Assembly (NCBI GenBank): GCA_016342325.1
Contig: JAEINR010000034.1
Coordinates: 1-54,545 of the forward strand
DNA: 54,545 nt
Source: Desulfobacterium sp.
Lineage (GTDB): Bacteria; Desulfobacterota; Desulfobacteria; Desulfobacterales; Desulfobacteraceae
Direction of reading: 5' to 3'
Position 1 is the first letter of the stretch. Each line of letters begins with the position of its first letter. Shown here piece by piece: positions 26,451 through 35,527 of the stretch. The position numbers were made by a program, and so were the translations under genes. Under the pieces are notes generated by a model. It had not been told where the DNA came from. It did not search any database and worked only from the letters and a program-made list of their open reading frames with translations.

Positions 26451-26486
26451 CGGGATGAAAGCCCTTTTGGGTTATAAATAATCCCG
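26451..26486 (+). other. Intra-operon hairpin before the transporter genes
   Basis: CGGGAT (26451-26456) pairs with ATCCCG (26481-26486) around an inner AGCCC-TTTT-GGGTT stem. No long T-run follows. It lies in the longest intergenic gap of the operon (26363-26578) and may be an attenuator, a processing site or an mRNA stabiliser. No other feature was seen in that gap. Confidence 0.35.
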
Positions 26487-26578
26487 ATGCGGGTAGAAAA
26501 CAGAATTCGCATATGTTAGTAGTGCCTAATGATTTTACAGTAGGGAAAACTTATTGAGGAGGGGAAATAAGAGGAGAC

Positions 26579-28333
26579 ATGACCGAATTCAAAAAAATAT
26601 ACCACTACGCAAAGGAATTCCGGGGTAAAATCCACCTTGCCTTTGTGCTTATTCTATTGAGCGTTGCCCTGGGCATTATTCCTTATGTTATTGCCTATTA
26701 TATCATTCTGGGCCTGATCCAGGGCCCGCCCCTGACAGCCGGATATATCTTCATGATGTCCGGCCTGATCTTTCTTGTGCTGGCCGGCAAGGCCGTGTTT
26801 TACTACAAAGGCCTTGCCGCTTCCCATGAAGCGACCTATGACACCCTGATGGGCATGCGGGTCGCTTTTTCCGATAAAATGATGACCATGCCCCTGGGGG
26901 AGATCAACCGCAAAGGCCGTGGCAGTTTTAAGAAAAATATTATAGAGGATATCGACAGTATGGAGGTCCTGCTGGCTCATATGATACCAGAGGGACTTCC
27001 ATATCTCATTGTGCCTGTGATTGTCTTTTCCATCCTGCTTGTTATGGACTGGCGGTTGGGGCTTTTGTCCATGGGCTCTATTCCCTTTGGCATCATCCCC
27101 ATGTTCTTTATGATGAAAATAGGAACAGACCGGATGGACGGTTTTTACAAATCCGCCGAACGGATGAATGCTGTGATCGTAGAATATGTCACAGCAATGA
27201 ATGTGATTAAAATTTTTGGCAGGACCACAGAGTCCTTTGACCGCTATGTTAAGTCGGTTAATGATTATAAAGATTTCACACTGGCGTGGCGCAAAGCGTC
27301 CTGGAACCATATCGCTGTTTACAGTGCAGTCCTGCCCTGCACACTGATTTTGCTTTTGCCCGTGGGCAGTGTGCTCTACCTGAACGGAACGCTTCCGCTG
27401 GACCGTTTCATCTTCAGTGTCATGCTGACCCTGGGGGTCGGGGTTCCATTATTGAAAATGCTGGATTTCATCCCCCTTCTCCCGACGCTTTCCTTTAAAA
27501 TAAAGGAGTTGGAAAAGACCTTTCAGGGTGAAGAATTGATCCAGGGAACTGATAAGCCGTGTCTGACCCATCATGATATTGCCTTTGACAGGGTTAGTTT
27601 TGCCTATGATGAGACCGATGCGGTCACGGATGTCTCTTTCACGGCCAGGCAGAACCACTTGACTGCCATTGTCGGTGAATCCGGAAGCGGCAAGAGTACC
27701 CTGGCCAAACTCCTGGTTCACTATTGGGATATCAGGAGCGGTACCATAAAAATCGGTGGTAAGGATATCAAAACCATGCCCCTTGAAAGCCTTATGGGGC
27801 TGATCAGCTACGTTTCCCAGGATACCTTCTTGTTTAACACCACTGTCCGGGACAACATCAGGGTGGGAAATCCAGATGCCACGGACGAGCAGATCGTCCA
27901 TGCAGCCAAACTGGCCAGGTGCCATGATTTTATATCGAGGTTTGAGCATGGATATGATACCCGGGTCGGTGATGCCGGAGACAGGATGTCCGGTGGAGAA
28001 AAGCAGAGGGTTACCATTGCACGGGCCATTTTAAAAGATGCGCCCATCATTGTGCTTGATGAGGCAACCGCATTTACCGATCCTGAAAACGAGGACCGTA
28101 TTCAGGAAGCGCTGATGGAACTGATCTGGGATAAAACCGTGATTATCATTGCCCACAGGCTGTCCACCATAATCCAGGCGGATTCCATTTTAGTCATGCA
28201 CCAGGGGAAACTTGTGGATCACGGCTCCCACAAAAAACTGTTGACCACCAGCTCTGTTTACAGGCGGCTTTGGGAATCCCACCAGGCAGCCCAGGATTGG
28301 CGTATCGAAGTGACGGAGGCGGCCCATGCTTAG
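26579..28333 (+). CDS. ABC transporter, fused permease-ATPase, YbtP/IrtA-like
   Basis: 584 residues: an exporter-fold transmembrane half (about residues 1-310, with several hydrophobic helices such as FVLILLSVALGIIPYVIAYYIIL), then an ATPase with Walker A GESGSGKST near 366, signature MSGGEKQRV near 469, Walker B IIVLDEAT and a D-loop ATAFTDPENE. The last form is one I associate with the YbtP/YbtQ and IrtA/IrtB siderophore importers, which use an exporter-like fold to take in iron-siderophore across the inner membrane. Its stop overlaps the start of the second half-transporter by 8 bases. GAGGAG lies only 2 bases before ATG, with a further GGAGGGG about 15 bases upstream. Export of the chelator is the alternative role. 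Confidence 0.88.
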   Translation: MTEFKKIYHYAKEFRGKIHLAFVLILLSVALGIIPYVIAYYIILGLIQGPPLTAGYIFMMSGLIFLVLAGKAVFYYKGLAASHEATYDTLMGMRVAFSDKMMTMPLGEINRKGRGSFKKNIIEDIDSMEVLLAHMIPEGLPYLIVPVIVFSILLVMDWRLGLLSMGSIPFGIIPMFFMMKIGTDRMDGFYKSAERMNAVIVEYVTAMNVIKIFGRTTESFDRYVKSVNDYKDFTLAWRKASWNHIAVYSAVLPCTLILLLPVGSVLYLNGTLPLDRFIFSVMLTLGVGVPLLKMLDFIPLLPTLSFKIKELEKTFQGEELIQGTDKPCLTHHDIAFDRVSFAYDETDAVTDVSFTARQNHLTAIVGESGSGKSTLAKLLVHYWDIRSGTIKIGGKDIKTMPLESLMGLISYVSQDTFLFNTTVRDNIRVGNPDATDEQIVHAAKLARCHDFISRFEHGYDTRVGDAGDRMSGGEKQRVTIARAILKDAPIIVLDEATAFTDPENEDRIQEALMELIWDKTVIIIAHRLSTIIQADSILVMHQGKLVDHGSHKKLLTTSSVYRRLWESHQAAQDWRIEVTEAAHA

Positions 28334-30101
28334 ATTTGTCAAGCGAATGCTCGATTTTGCAGGACCGTACAAAAACAGGCTGCGATTCGCTTTTCTTTTC
28401 AGTTTCTTTGAATCCCTGTTTGTCCAGGTACCTCTTTTCCTTGTGTTGTATACCCTGCTTAAGATCAGCGCCGACCGCCTGGTTGTGCAGGATGCCTGGC
28501 GAATCGGGGCGGTACTTGTGGTCAGCGTCGTTCTGCGGGCCGTGTTCCTACGGTTGGTGGATACCTTTGAGACCACCACAGGATACCAGATGTTTGCAGA
28601 TGAGCGCATGCGCATGGGGGATCGGCTTAAACGGCTGCCCATGGGTTATTTTTCAGAAGGGGCCATCGGGGATGTCACGGCCGTCATCACTTCGGACATT
28701 ACATTTATCGAACAATACGGCATGATTGTACTGGCAAAAATCGTATCTGCCGGATTGGGTATGGTCATCACCGCCTCCATGCTGATGGTGATTGATTTTC
28801 GCATCGGCATGGTGGTCGCCGGTGTTGCCATGGGGGTATTTGCCGTGCAGAGCCTGCTTCAAAAAAAAGGTAGCCGGCTGTCATCCCAAAAACAGGAGAT
28901 TCAGTCAACGCTGGTTGGTGCGGTGCTGGAATTTGTCAGCGGTATGCACGTTATCAAAGCCTTTAATATTACGGGAGAAAGGGCAGAGGCCACCCGGAAG
29001 GGGTTCCGGAAAACCCGGGATATCCTGATTCAATTTGAAAAACAATTCATTCCGCCCTTTATTGTGCTTGACATCTGCCTTGCCGCAGGCAGTGCATCCA
29101 TCATCTGCCTGTCTGCAATCTTTGCCATGAACCGGACCATGGATCCGGTCTTGGCTCTGGTCTTGATTGTTTTTTCCTTTGAACTGTTTGCCCCGTTTAA
29201 AATCATTGCCGGCTCCATTGCCCAGACAAAGGTTGCAGAAGCTGGACTTGACCGGTACGAAGCTGTCATGGGAGCGGAAATTATTGATGAAAATGCCCCT
29301 CCCAGGGAGTTGAACCGGTTTGATGTTGAATTCAGACAGGTCTGTTTTGCCTATGATACAACACCCGTTATCCATGACATGTCCTTTACGATTCCTGAGA
29401 ACAGCATGACCGCCCTGGTGGGAAGGTCGGGCTGCGGCAAATCCACGGTGGCCAATTTGATCACAAGGTTTTGGGATCCTGGAGCCGGGGAGATCCGCAT
29501 CGGCGGGATCAACATCAGGGAGATGTCCTGTGACAGCCTTTTAAAGCACATCAGCATGGTGTTTCAAACGGTTTACCTTTTTAACGACAGCATCTTAAAT
29601 AATATCCGGCTCGGAAAACCCGAAGCCACCATGGAAGAGGTGATTGCTGTGTGCAAAAAGGCCCGCTGCCATGATTTTATCACGGCCCTTGAAAAGGGGT
29701 ACCACACCATGGTGGGTGAAGGCGGTTCCACCCTGTCCGGCGGTGAAAAGCAGCGGGTCTCCATTGCCAGGGCAATGTTAAAGGATGCGCCCATCATTCT
29801 TCTGGACGAAGCAACAGCCAGTGTGGATCCGGATAACGAGCGCCATCTCCAGGAGGCCATCAGTGAGCTGGTTAAGCAGAAAACCCTGGTGGTCATTGCC
29901 CACCGCCTCTCCACGGTGAGAAACGCAGATCAGATCCTGGTGATGGATCATGGCAGAATCGTGGAATCCGGTCGCCATGACCAGCTGGTCAGCAATAACG
30001 GACTCTATCAGGACCTTTGGGATAGGCGCATCCAGGCCAAAAGCTGGAAAATGCTTCCCGGTTTTTCCAACGACCGGGCAATCTCTTCTAAGGCAGGTTA
30101 A
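28326..30101 (+). CDS. ABC transporter, fused permease-ATPase, YbtQ/IrtB-like
   Basis: 591 residues; pairs with the preceding half-transporter, overlapping it by 8 bases. Transmembrane half first (for example VLVVSVVLRAVFLRLV, MVITASMLMVIDFRIGMVVAGVAMG), then an ATPase with Walker A GRSGCGKST near 367, LSGGEKQRV, Walker B IILLDEAT and a canonical ASVDPDNE D-loop. Two half-transporters in a row match the heterodimer of YbtPQ and IrtAB, which import ferric siderophore from the periplasm. The context of two TonB receptors favours import over export. No periplasmic binding protein gene is present, as in the yersiniabactin system. Confidence 0.88.
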   Translation: MLRFVKRMLDFAGPYKNRLRFAFLFSFFESLFVQVPLFLVLYTLLKISADRLVVQDAWRIGAVLVVSVVLRAVFLRLVDTFETTTGYQMFADERMRMGDRLKRLPMGYFSEGAIGDVTAVITSDITFIEQYGMIVLAKIVSAGLGMVITASMLMVIDFRIGMVVAGVAMGVFAVQSLLQKKGSRLSSQKQEIQSTLVGAVLEFVSGMHVIKAFNITGERAEATRKGFRKTRDILIQFEKQFIPPFIVLDICLAAGSASIICLSAIFAMNRTMDPVLALVLIVFSFELFAPFKIIAGSIAQTKVAEAGLDRYEAVMGAEIIDENAPPRELNRFDVEFRQVCFAYDTTPVIHDMSFTIPENSMTALVGRSGCGKSTVANLITRFWDPGAGEIRIGGINIREMSCDSLLKHISMVFQTVYLFNDSILNNIRLGKPEATMEEVIAVCKKARCHDFITALEKGYHTMVGEGGSTLSGGEKQRVSIARAMLKDAPIILLDEATASVDPDNERHLQEAISELVKQKTLVVIAHRLSTVRNADQILVMDHGRIVESGRHDQLVSNNGLYQDLWDRRIQAKSWKMLPGFSNDRAISSKAG

Positions 30102-30216
30102 CCCTAATCAGACAAAGCAGACCCAGGGCCTTGGTTTCCTTGAATCGGGGTTATTGTCGATCCATTGTTTGAGTTATTATTTTATAGAATCACTGAAGAA
30201 GCAAAGGACATTAAAG

Positions 30217-32331
30217 ATGAAACAGTTTGTAACAGCAGCCGTTGGCAGGAATCGGATTTATAGGTTGGGCTTGATCATGTTATTCCTTATCTTTTTTTCT
30301 TCTCCGGCCATTGGAAAGGATTCCCCGGAATCTTCCGTCAAAAATGAAGATATCGCTTCTGCTAAGCTTGAGGCCGTGACGGTGACGGCACAGAAAAAAG
30401 AGGAGAATGTTCAACAGGTGCCCATGAGTTTGTCGGTTTTTTCGGACCAGATGATTGAGGCGTCAGGCATAAAAAATAATATTGAGTTAATGCGTCTGGC
30501 ACCAAATGTTTATGTCAGGGATGCAGGTTCAAACTATCAGACCATTATCCGGGGGGTGACAGGGTTTGAGAATGCCCTGCATTCAGTCGTCGGGTATTAT
30601 ATTAATGATATCAATATCCCTCTGGTTTATATGCAGAACCCTGATCTGCTTGATGTGGAAAGGGTAGAAGTCCTTAAAGGCCCCCAGGGCGCACTCTATG
30701 GCCGAAACAGTGAATCAGGCGTTATCAATATCGTGACCCGGCAGCCTGACAATGAACAGCGGGGAAAGGTCTTCTGTGAGTACAATTCCTATGACACTGA
30801 ACATGGCAGCGCACCGGGTCATCAGGTCGGGGGAAACTTTTCAACTCCCCTGGTTAAGGATACCCTTTATCTAGGCGTTGCCGGGAAATACAGTTATACC
30901 GACGGATTTATGAAAAATAAATATGACAACGACGATAAAGCCGATAAGGGCGAGCAGTTCAATGGTCATATGAATCTGCGCTGGACGCCCACACAGGCTT
31001 GGGATGTGGCGCTGATTCTTGATGCCCTGGACAGTGACGATGGTTTTTCCCCTTTTCGTAATCCACAAACAACCGGCAGGCATGTGGTGAACTATAATGA
31101 TGAACATGATCGTGAGCAGAATGGAAACACCCAGGCGCTTCGGATTAAATACCAGGGCGATACAATTGATGTTTTGTCCGTGACCGGCAGAAATGATTTT
31201 GATGATAAGGTTCTTGCTGATTATGATATGACTCCGATGACGATACTTCCCAGTACTCAAAAAGAAGAAGATACCCTTTACAGCCAGGAATTCCGGATCT
31301 CCTCTTCTGCCAATTCCCAGCACCCGTACAGCTGGCTTGTGGGTACCTATTTCTTTAAGGAGGATATCGGTACGTTTTTCAATATGGGAACAGTCAAAAC
31401 AACGGATATTGATATTGAAGGGGTTGCCTTGTTTGGGCAGGGAACCTATACCCTGTTCGGCAAGCTCCATTTAACAGGAGGCGCCCGGTACGATTACCAG
31501 ACGATGGACGGTACCCAGCATTGTAACAACGCTGAATATGATGGTGATTCCAGCAAAGGCGAATTCCTTCCCAAGCTCAGCATTGCTTATGACCTCACAG
31601 ACGCAGCCATGGTCTATGCAACCGTTTCTAAAGGATATATGTCCGGTGGTTATAACTTTACCACGGCAACGTCTAAAGATACTTTTATGTATGGCCCTGA
31701 GTATTCGTGGAATTACGAAATTGGCCTGAAAAGTTCCTGGCTGGATAACCGGCTGATTACCAATTTGTCAGCATTTTATATTGATATGAAAGACAAGCAG
31801 GTTTCAGAGGTTGATGCCGTGACCCTGTCTGCAAATACGTCCAATGCAGCCAAAGCCCGGTCCATGGGCGTGGAACTGGAGGTTCAGGCACGTCCGGTCA
31901 GGGGGTGGAATATCTATGGTGGCATTGGATACTCCAACACCAAAATTAAGGACTGGATCGCAACGGAGTTCAACAGCGTTTATAATGGAACTGTTCAGTA
32001 TGACTACAGTGGTAAGAAATTGCCCAATGCACCCAGTTATACCTACAATATCGGTACCCAGTATATGCATGAAACCGGTTTTTATGGACGTGTTGATCTG
32101 CTGGGTACGGGGGCTTTCTATCATGATTCGAAGAATACTGTGCGCGAAGAGTCCTATGAACTGGTAAACCTGCGATTGGGTTATATGATGAATGATTTTG
32201 AAATAGCTTTCTGGTGCAAGAATCTTTTTGACAAGGATTACTATACGGTCCACTTTGCATGGGGCGGAATGGAAGGTGGTTTTGACAGTGAGCCCAGGCA
32301 GGTGGGTACAACCCTGACCTATCGATTCTAA
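30217..32331 (+). CDS. TonB-dependent ferric-siderophore receptor 1, FyuA-like
   Basis: 704 residues from ATG 30217, chosen because AAAGGA lies about 8 bases upstream and a signal peptide follows (GLIMLFLIFFSSPAIG, cleavage near residue 33). The longer frame from 29950 overlaps the ABC gene and is not credible. The plug domain carries VTVTAQKKEENVQQVPMS, then RVEVLKGPQGALYGRNSESG and NIVTRQPDN, as in FyuA-type receptors. The barrel ends GTTLTYRF with a C-terminal Phe, the outer-membrane protein signature. Role: import of the ferric chelator across the outer membrane, driven by TonB-ExbBD, none of which is in the window. It is distantly similar to the second receptor at 38116-40245 but more AT-rich. 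Confidence 0.92.
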   Translation: MKQFVTAAVGRNRIYRLGLIMLFLIFFSSPAIGKDSPESSVKNEDIASAKLEAVTVTAQKKEENVQQVPMSLSVFSDQMIEASGIKNNIELMRLAPNVYVRDAGSNYQTIIRGVTGFENALHSVVGYYINDINIPLVYMQNPDLLDVERVEVLKGPQGALYGRNSESGVINIVTRQPDNEQRGKVFCEYNSYDTEHGSAPGHQVGGNFSTPLVKDTLYLGVAGKYSYTDGFMKNKYDNDDKADKGEQFNGHMNLRWTPTQAWDVALILDALDSDDGFSPFRNPQTTGRHVVNYNDEHDREQNGNTQALRIKYQGDTIDVLSVTGRNDFDDKVLADYDMTPMTILPSTQKEEDTLYSQEFRISSSANSQHPYSWLVGTYFFKEDIGTFFNMGTVKTTDIDIEGVALFGQGTYTLFGKLHLTGGARYDYQTMDGTQHCNNAEYDGDSSKGEFLPKLSIAYDLTDAAMVYATVSKGYMSGGYNFTTATSKDTFMYGPEYSWNYEIGLKSSWLDNRLITNLSAFYIDMKDKQVSEVDAVTLSANTSNAAKARSMGVELEVQARPVRGWNIYGGIGYSNTKIKDWIATEFNSVYNGTVQYDYSGKKLPNAPSYTYNIGTQYMHETGFYGRVDLLGTGAFYHDSKNTVREESYELVNLRLGYMMNDFEIAFWCKNLFDKDYYTVHFAWGGMEGGFDSEPRQVGTTLTYRF

Positions 32332-32370
32332 AACCGTAAAACGGCCGCTATGCTGTTGCGATCTGCACCA

Positions 32371-32399
32371 TTTACATTGGGTTGAGAGCACAATGTAAA
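32371..32399 (+). promoter_or_regulatory. Perfect 9-bp inverted repeat before the ligase/synthase fusion gene
   Basis: TTTACATTG (32371-32379) and CAATGTAAA (32391-32399) are separated by 11 bases and lie about 12 bases upstream of the AGGAGGTG ribosome site for ATG 32423. As DNA it could be an operator; as RNA it would form a hairpin next to the ribosome site and affect translation. It does not match a Fur box. Confidence 0.45.
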
Positions 32400-32422
32400 A
32401 TAATAATGTTAGGAGGTGAAAA

Positions 32423-35368
32423 ATGGAATCAAATACATGTTTTTCAATTGAAGCCGCTCAAAAATATGAAGCGCTTGGATATTGGGAGCCGTTGACATTG
32501 GGAGAGCATTTAAAGGAATGGAGTCGGCAATTTAAAAATAGAACCGCACTGGTTGAAGGCGATAAACGGCTTACCTATTCGGAATTCCACCAGAAAGTCA
32601 ACGCGCTTGCCGCCGGTTTTGTTCACATGGGGATAACAAAGGGAGACAATGTTGTGGTTCAACTGCCCAATTCAATCTCCTTTGTTGTGACCCTTTTTGC
32701 AATGTTTCGAATCGGAGCGGTTCCTGTGCTGGCAATGCCTGCCCACAGGGAGGCGGAACTTGCCGGGATTTTTGAAATTGCCAAACCCACGGCCTATATC
32801 ATTCCTGAAACCTATCTTGGATTCAATTATGTCAATATGGCCAGAGGGCTTCTTGAAAAGTATTCCAGTGTTAAATATTTACTCAAGGACAGTATTGACC
32901 AGGATATCTTTACAAGGAACGGTCTTGTCCTGAAATCCCTTAATGTTGAGTTTCCTTCCCACAGGGATATGGCTGTTCTTCTGCTTTCCGGGGGGACAAC
33001 CGGAACCCCGAAGTTGATTCCCAGGACCCATGCCGATTATGCTTATAATGCCAAAATGTCGGCCCAAAAATGCTGCATGGATTTGAATTCGGTGTACCTG
33101 GCGGTTCTTCCCATTGCCCACAATTTTCCCCTGGCATGCCCCGGCATCATCGGCACCTTTTTTTCCGGAGGGAAAGTAGTGCTCAGCAGGACCACCAGTT
33201 ATGATGAGGCCTTTCCCCTGATCGAAAGGGAGAAGGTGACGATAACCGCAGTTGTTCCTGCGATGGCAAGCCTTTGGCTCCAGGCGCTGGAATGGGACAC
33301 AACGGATATTTCAAGTCTTGAGCTCCTTCAAATCGGTGGCTCCACCCTTGACGAAAACCTGGCGCGGCAGATCATGCCCATGATGAAATGCCGGCTTCAG
33401 CAGGTGTTCGGCATGGCTGAGGGATTGGTGTGCTATACCGATCTTCGGGATGACGATCATACCATTATGACATGCCAGGGAAAGCCCTTGAGTGTCCATG
33501 ATGAAATTAAAATCGTTGATGAAAATGGTGACGAGGTAAAAAAAGGAGAAACCGGGGAACTCCTTGTCAGGGGACCGTACACCATCCGGGGATACTACCG
33601 GGCTTTTGAACAGAATCAAAAGGATTTTACCCGGGACGGGTTCTACAAATCCGGGGATACGGTTTCGTTCACGGATGATGGAAACCTTTGTGTAAAGGGA
33701 AGAATAAAGGAACAGATAAACCGGGCCGGTGAAAAAATAGTTGCAGCGGAAATCGAAACCCACCTGAATTCATATCCTGGAATAAAAGATTCGGCATTGG
33801 TTGCGGTTCCGGATGAACATCTGGGTGAAAGAAGCTGCGCATTTGTGATCTCAGATCGTCAGGATATCCCTCTTCCCCGGATTCACGATTATTTTAGAAC
33901 CCTGGGAATCGCTGGATTTAAAATGCCGGACCAGCTTGAGTTTATTGATTTCTGGCCCCTTACCAGCGTCGGAAAGATAGACAAGAAAAAATTATTATCC
34001 CTTGTATTGGAAAAAGAAAAACGATCCTATTATGAGACCCGGCTGCCGTTCAATCATGACCCCCTGTTTACTGCCTGCCGGTTGATAGAGGTCGTGCCCC
34101 ATGATAATTATCTCCTTTATGAAAATAAGGAGGAATGGTCCCTTGGGCTTGGAATTGATTCCTTACTCAAGGTGGATTTTAAAAACACGATACTCGAGAC
34201 ACCAAACAAAACCCATGTCTTTGAAAACAATGATCTTAGCCGAACCCTGGAAAAAGCGCTTTCCGGCTTGCCCTATGAGGATTGGAGGGGATATGGAACG
34301 GCTGATTTCGAACTTTCCTACCACAATCATCGGATTGAATTTCCCAATCCGGATAAGACTCTTTTAAAGCTGTTTATTCCCAAAGCGGAAATTCGGTTTT
34401 CAAACGGAGAAGTCCTGCTAAGGGCATTGGAAAAACAGGATCTCAAGGATCTGGAGGTAATTCTTGGGTCCATCGTCTCAAAGTGCCCAAAAGTTATAAA
34501 CACAACCGACCTGGGACAAAAAATAGAAGACTGGGCATCAGACATACCCGAAATCAATACATGCAATAGTGAAACGTACAAAGATATTGTCAGGTGCGCT
34601 GTGGAAGAAATTCGAGAACCCCAATACCAGAAAGTCATTCTTTCCAGAAAAATTCCCCTTAACCGGGAAATCGACATGGTTGCAAGTTATTTTGCCGGTA
34701 GGAATGCCAATACGCCGGCAAGATCCTATATATTAAAAATAGGCGATTTCAAGGCCGCCGGATTCAGTCCGGAAACCCTTGTGGAAGTGGATGAAAACAG
34801 GATCGTAAGCACCCAGCCCCTTGCCGGAACAAGATCAATTGGAACGGATGATCAAGAGGAAATAAAGCTTCGTGAAGAGCTTTTAAACAATTCCAAAGAG
34901 ATTGCAGAACATGCGGTTTCTATTAAGCTTGCCTTTGAGGAGATGCGCCAGGTGTGTGATAAAGATTCTATTTCTCTGAGCGATTTTATGACAATTGCCA
35001 GACGGGGAACGGTTCAGCACCTGGCATCTCGCCTAAATGGAAAACTAAAGGAGGGGTATAATCCGTGGCACGCATTTAATGCACTTTTTCCTGCTGTAAC
35101 CGCAACCGGCATTCCTAAAAAGGAATCCATCCAGGCCATTGACAAATATGAAACAGATCCCCGTGGGCTTTACAGCGGCTGTGTCATAACCTATGACGTC
35201 CATGGGAAAATGGATGCGGCCCTTGTGCTCAGGTCCTTCTTCCAGGAAGGCCAAAAGGCATGGCTCAGGGCCGGTGCCGGGATTGTTGACCTGTCAGACC
35301 CTGCCAGGGAGCTTGAAGAGACCTGTGAGAAATTGAGAAGCGTGTCCAACCAAATCGTATACATCTAA
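32423..35368 (+). CDS. Bifunctional salicylate-AMP ligase / salicylate synthase fusion
   Basis: 981 residues with a strong AGGAGGTG site before ATG. Residues 1-530 are an aryl-acid adenylating enzyme like DhbE/YbtE: ALGYWEPLTLGEHL opening, LLSGGTTGTPKLIPRTH core, LPIAHNFPLACPG, then KSGDTVSF and the TSVGKIDKKKL end motif. Residues about 545-981 are a chorismate-using salicylate synthase like Irp9/YbtS/MbtI: AAGFSPETLVEVDENRIVST, QPLAGTRSIG, EHAVSIKLAFEEM, ARRGTVQHLASR, HAFNALFPAVTATGIPKKES, RGLYSGCV, LRAGAGIVDLSDPARELEE. So one protein should make salicylate from chorismate, activate it as salicyl-AMP and load the ArCP of the first NRPS. In the systems I know these are two separate proteins. 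No frameshift or stop separates the halves. Confidence 0.9.
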   Translation: MESNTCFSIEAAQKYEALGYWEPLTLGEHLKEWSRQFKNRTALVEGDKRLTYSEFHQKVNALAAGFVHMGITKGDNVVVQLPNSISFVVTLFAMFRIGAVPVLAMPAHREAELAGIFEIAKPTAYIIPETYLGFNYVNMARGLLEKYSSVKYLLKDSIDQDIFTRNGLVLKSLNVEFPSHRDMAVLLLSGGTTGTPKLIPRTHADYAYNAKMSAQKCCMDLNSVYLAVLPIAHNFPLACPGIIGTFFSGGKVVLSRTTSYDEAFPLIEREKVTITAVVPAMASLWLQALEWDTTDISSLELLQIGGSTLDENLARQIMPMMKCRLQQVFGMAEGLVCYTDLRDDDHTIMTCQGKPLSVHDEIKIVDENGDEVKKGETGELLVRGPYTIRGYYRAFEQNQKDFTRDGFYKSGDTVSFTDDGNLCVKGRIKEQINRAGEKIVAAEIETHLNSYPGIKDSALVAVPDEHLGERSCAFVISDRQDIPLPRIHDYFRTLGIAGFKMPDQLEFIDFWPLTSVGKIDKKKLLSLVLEKEKRSYYETRLPFNHDPLFTACRLIEVVPHDNYLLYENKEEWSLGLGIDSLLKVDFKNTILETPNKTHVFENNDLSRTLEKALSGLPYEDWRGYGTADFELSYHNHRIEFPNPDKTLLKLFIPKAEIRFSNGEVLLRALEKQDLKDLEVILGSIVSKCPKVINTTDLGQKIEDWASDIPEINTCNSETYKDIVRCAVEEIREPQYQKVILSRKIPLNREIDMVASYFAGRNANTPARSYILKIGDFKAAGFSPETLVEVDENRIVSTQPLAGTRSIGTDDQEEIKLREELLNNSKEIAEHAVSIKLAFEEMRQVCDKDSISLSDFMTIARRGTVQHLASRLNGKLKEGYNPWHAFNALFPAVTATGIPKKESIQAIDKYETDPRGLYSGCVITYDVHGKMDAALVLRSFFQEGQKAWLRAGAGIVDLSDPARELEETCEKLRSVSNQIVYI

Positions 35369-35410
35369 AGTTACCAACATCAAAAAACTCAATTCTTAAA
35401 TCCGGAATGC

Positions 35411-35477
35411 TTATAGATGTTTGCACTCGAATTGATATCCCATAACCTATTCTGATAGGAGATGGGATCTATTCATA
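35411..35477 (-). repeat. ATTCGAGTG hairpin repeat, copy 1
   Basis: Read on the minus strand it matches the copies at 43361 and 46113: ATGAAT, then CCCAT, a variable stem-loop, then ATTCGAGTG and TCTATA. This copy has the strongest hairpin: ATCCCAT-aa-CCTAT-TCTG-ATAGG-ag-ATGGGAT (35437-35468). It fills much of the gap between the ligase/synthase and aldolase/thioesterase genes. Confidence 0.6.
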
Positions 35478-35527
35478 TGCGATGAGCAATAACTCCCCCA
35501 AAGTATGCTTACCAAGGAGAGCCCACT

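Noticed and set aside
29950-30216. N-terminal extension of TonB receptor 1
   Set aside because: It overlaps the ABC gene in another frame; ATG 30217 has a ribosome site and is followed by a signal peptide.
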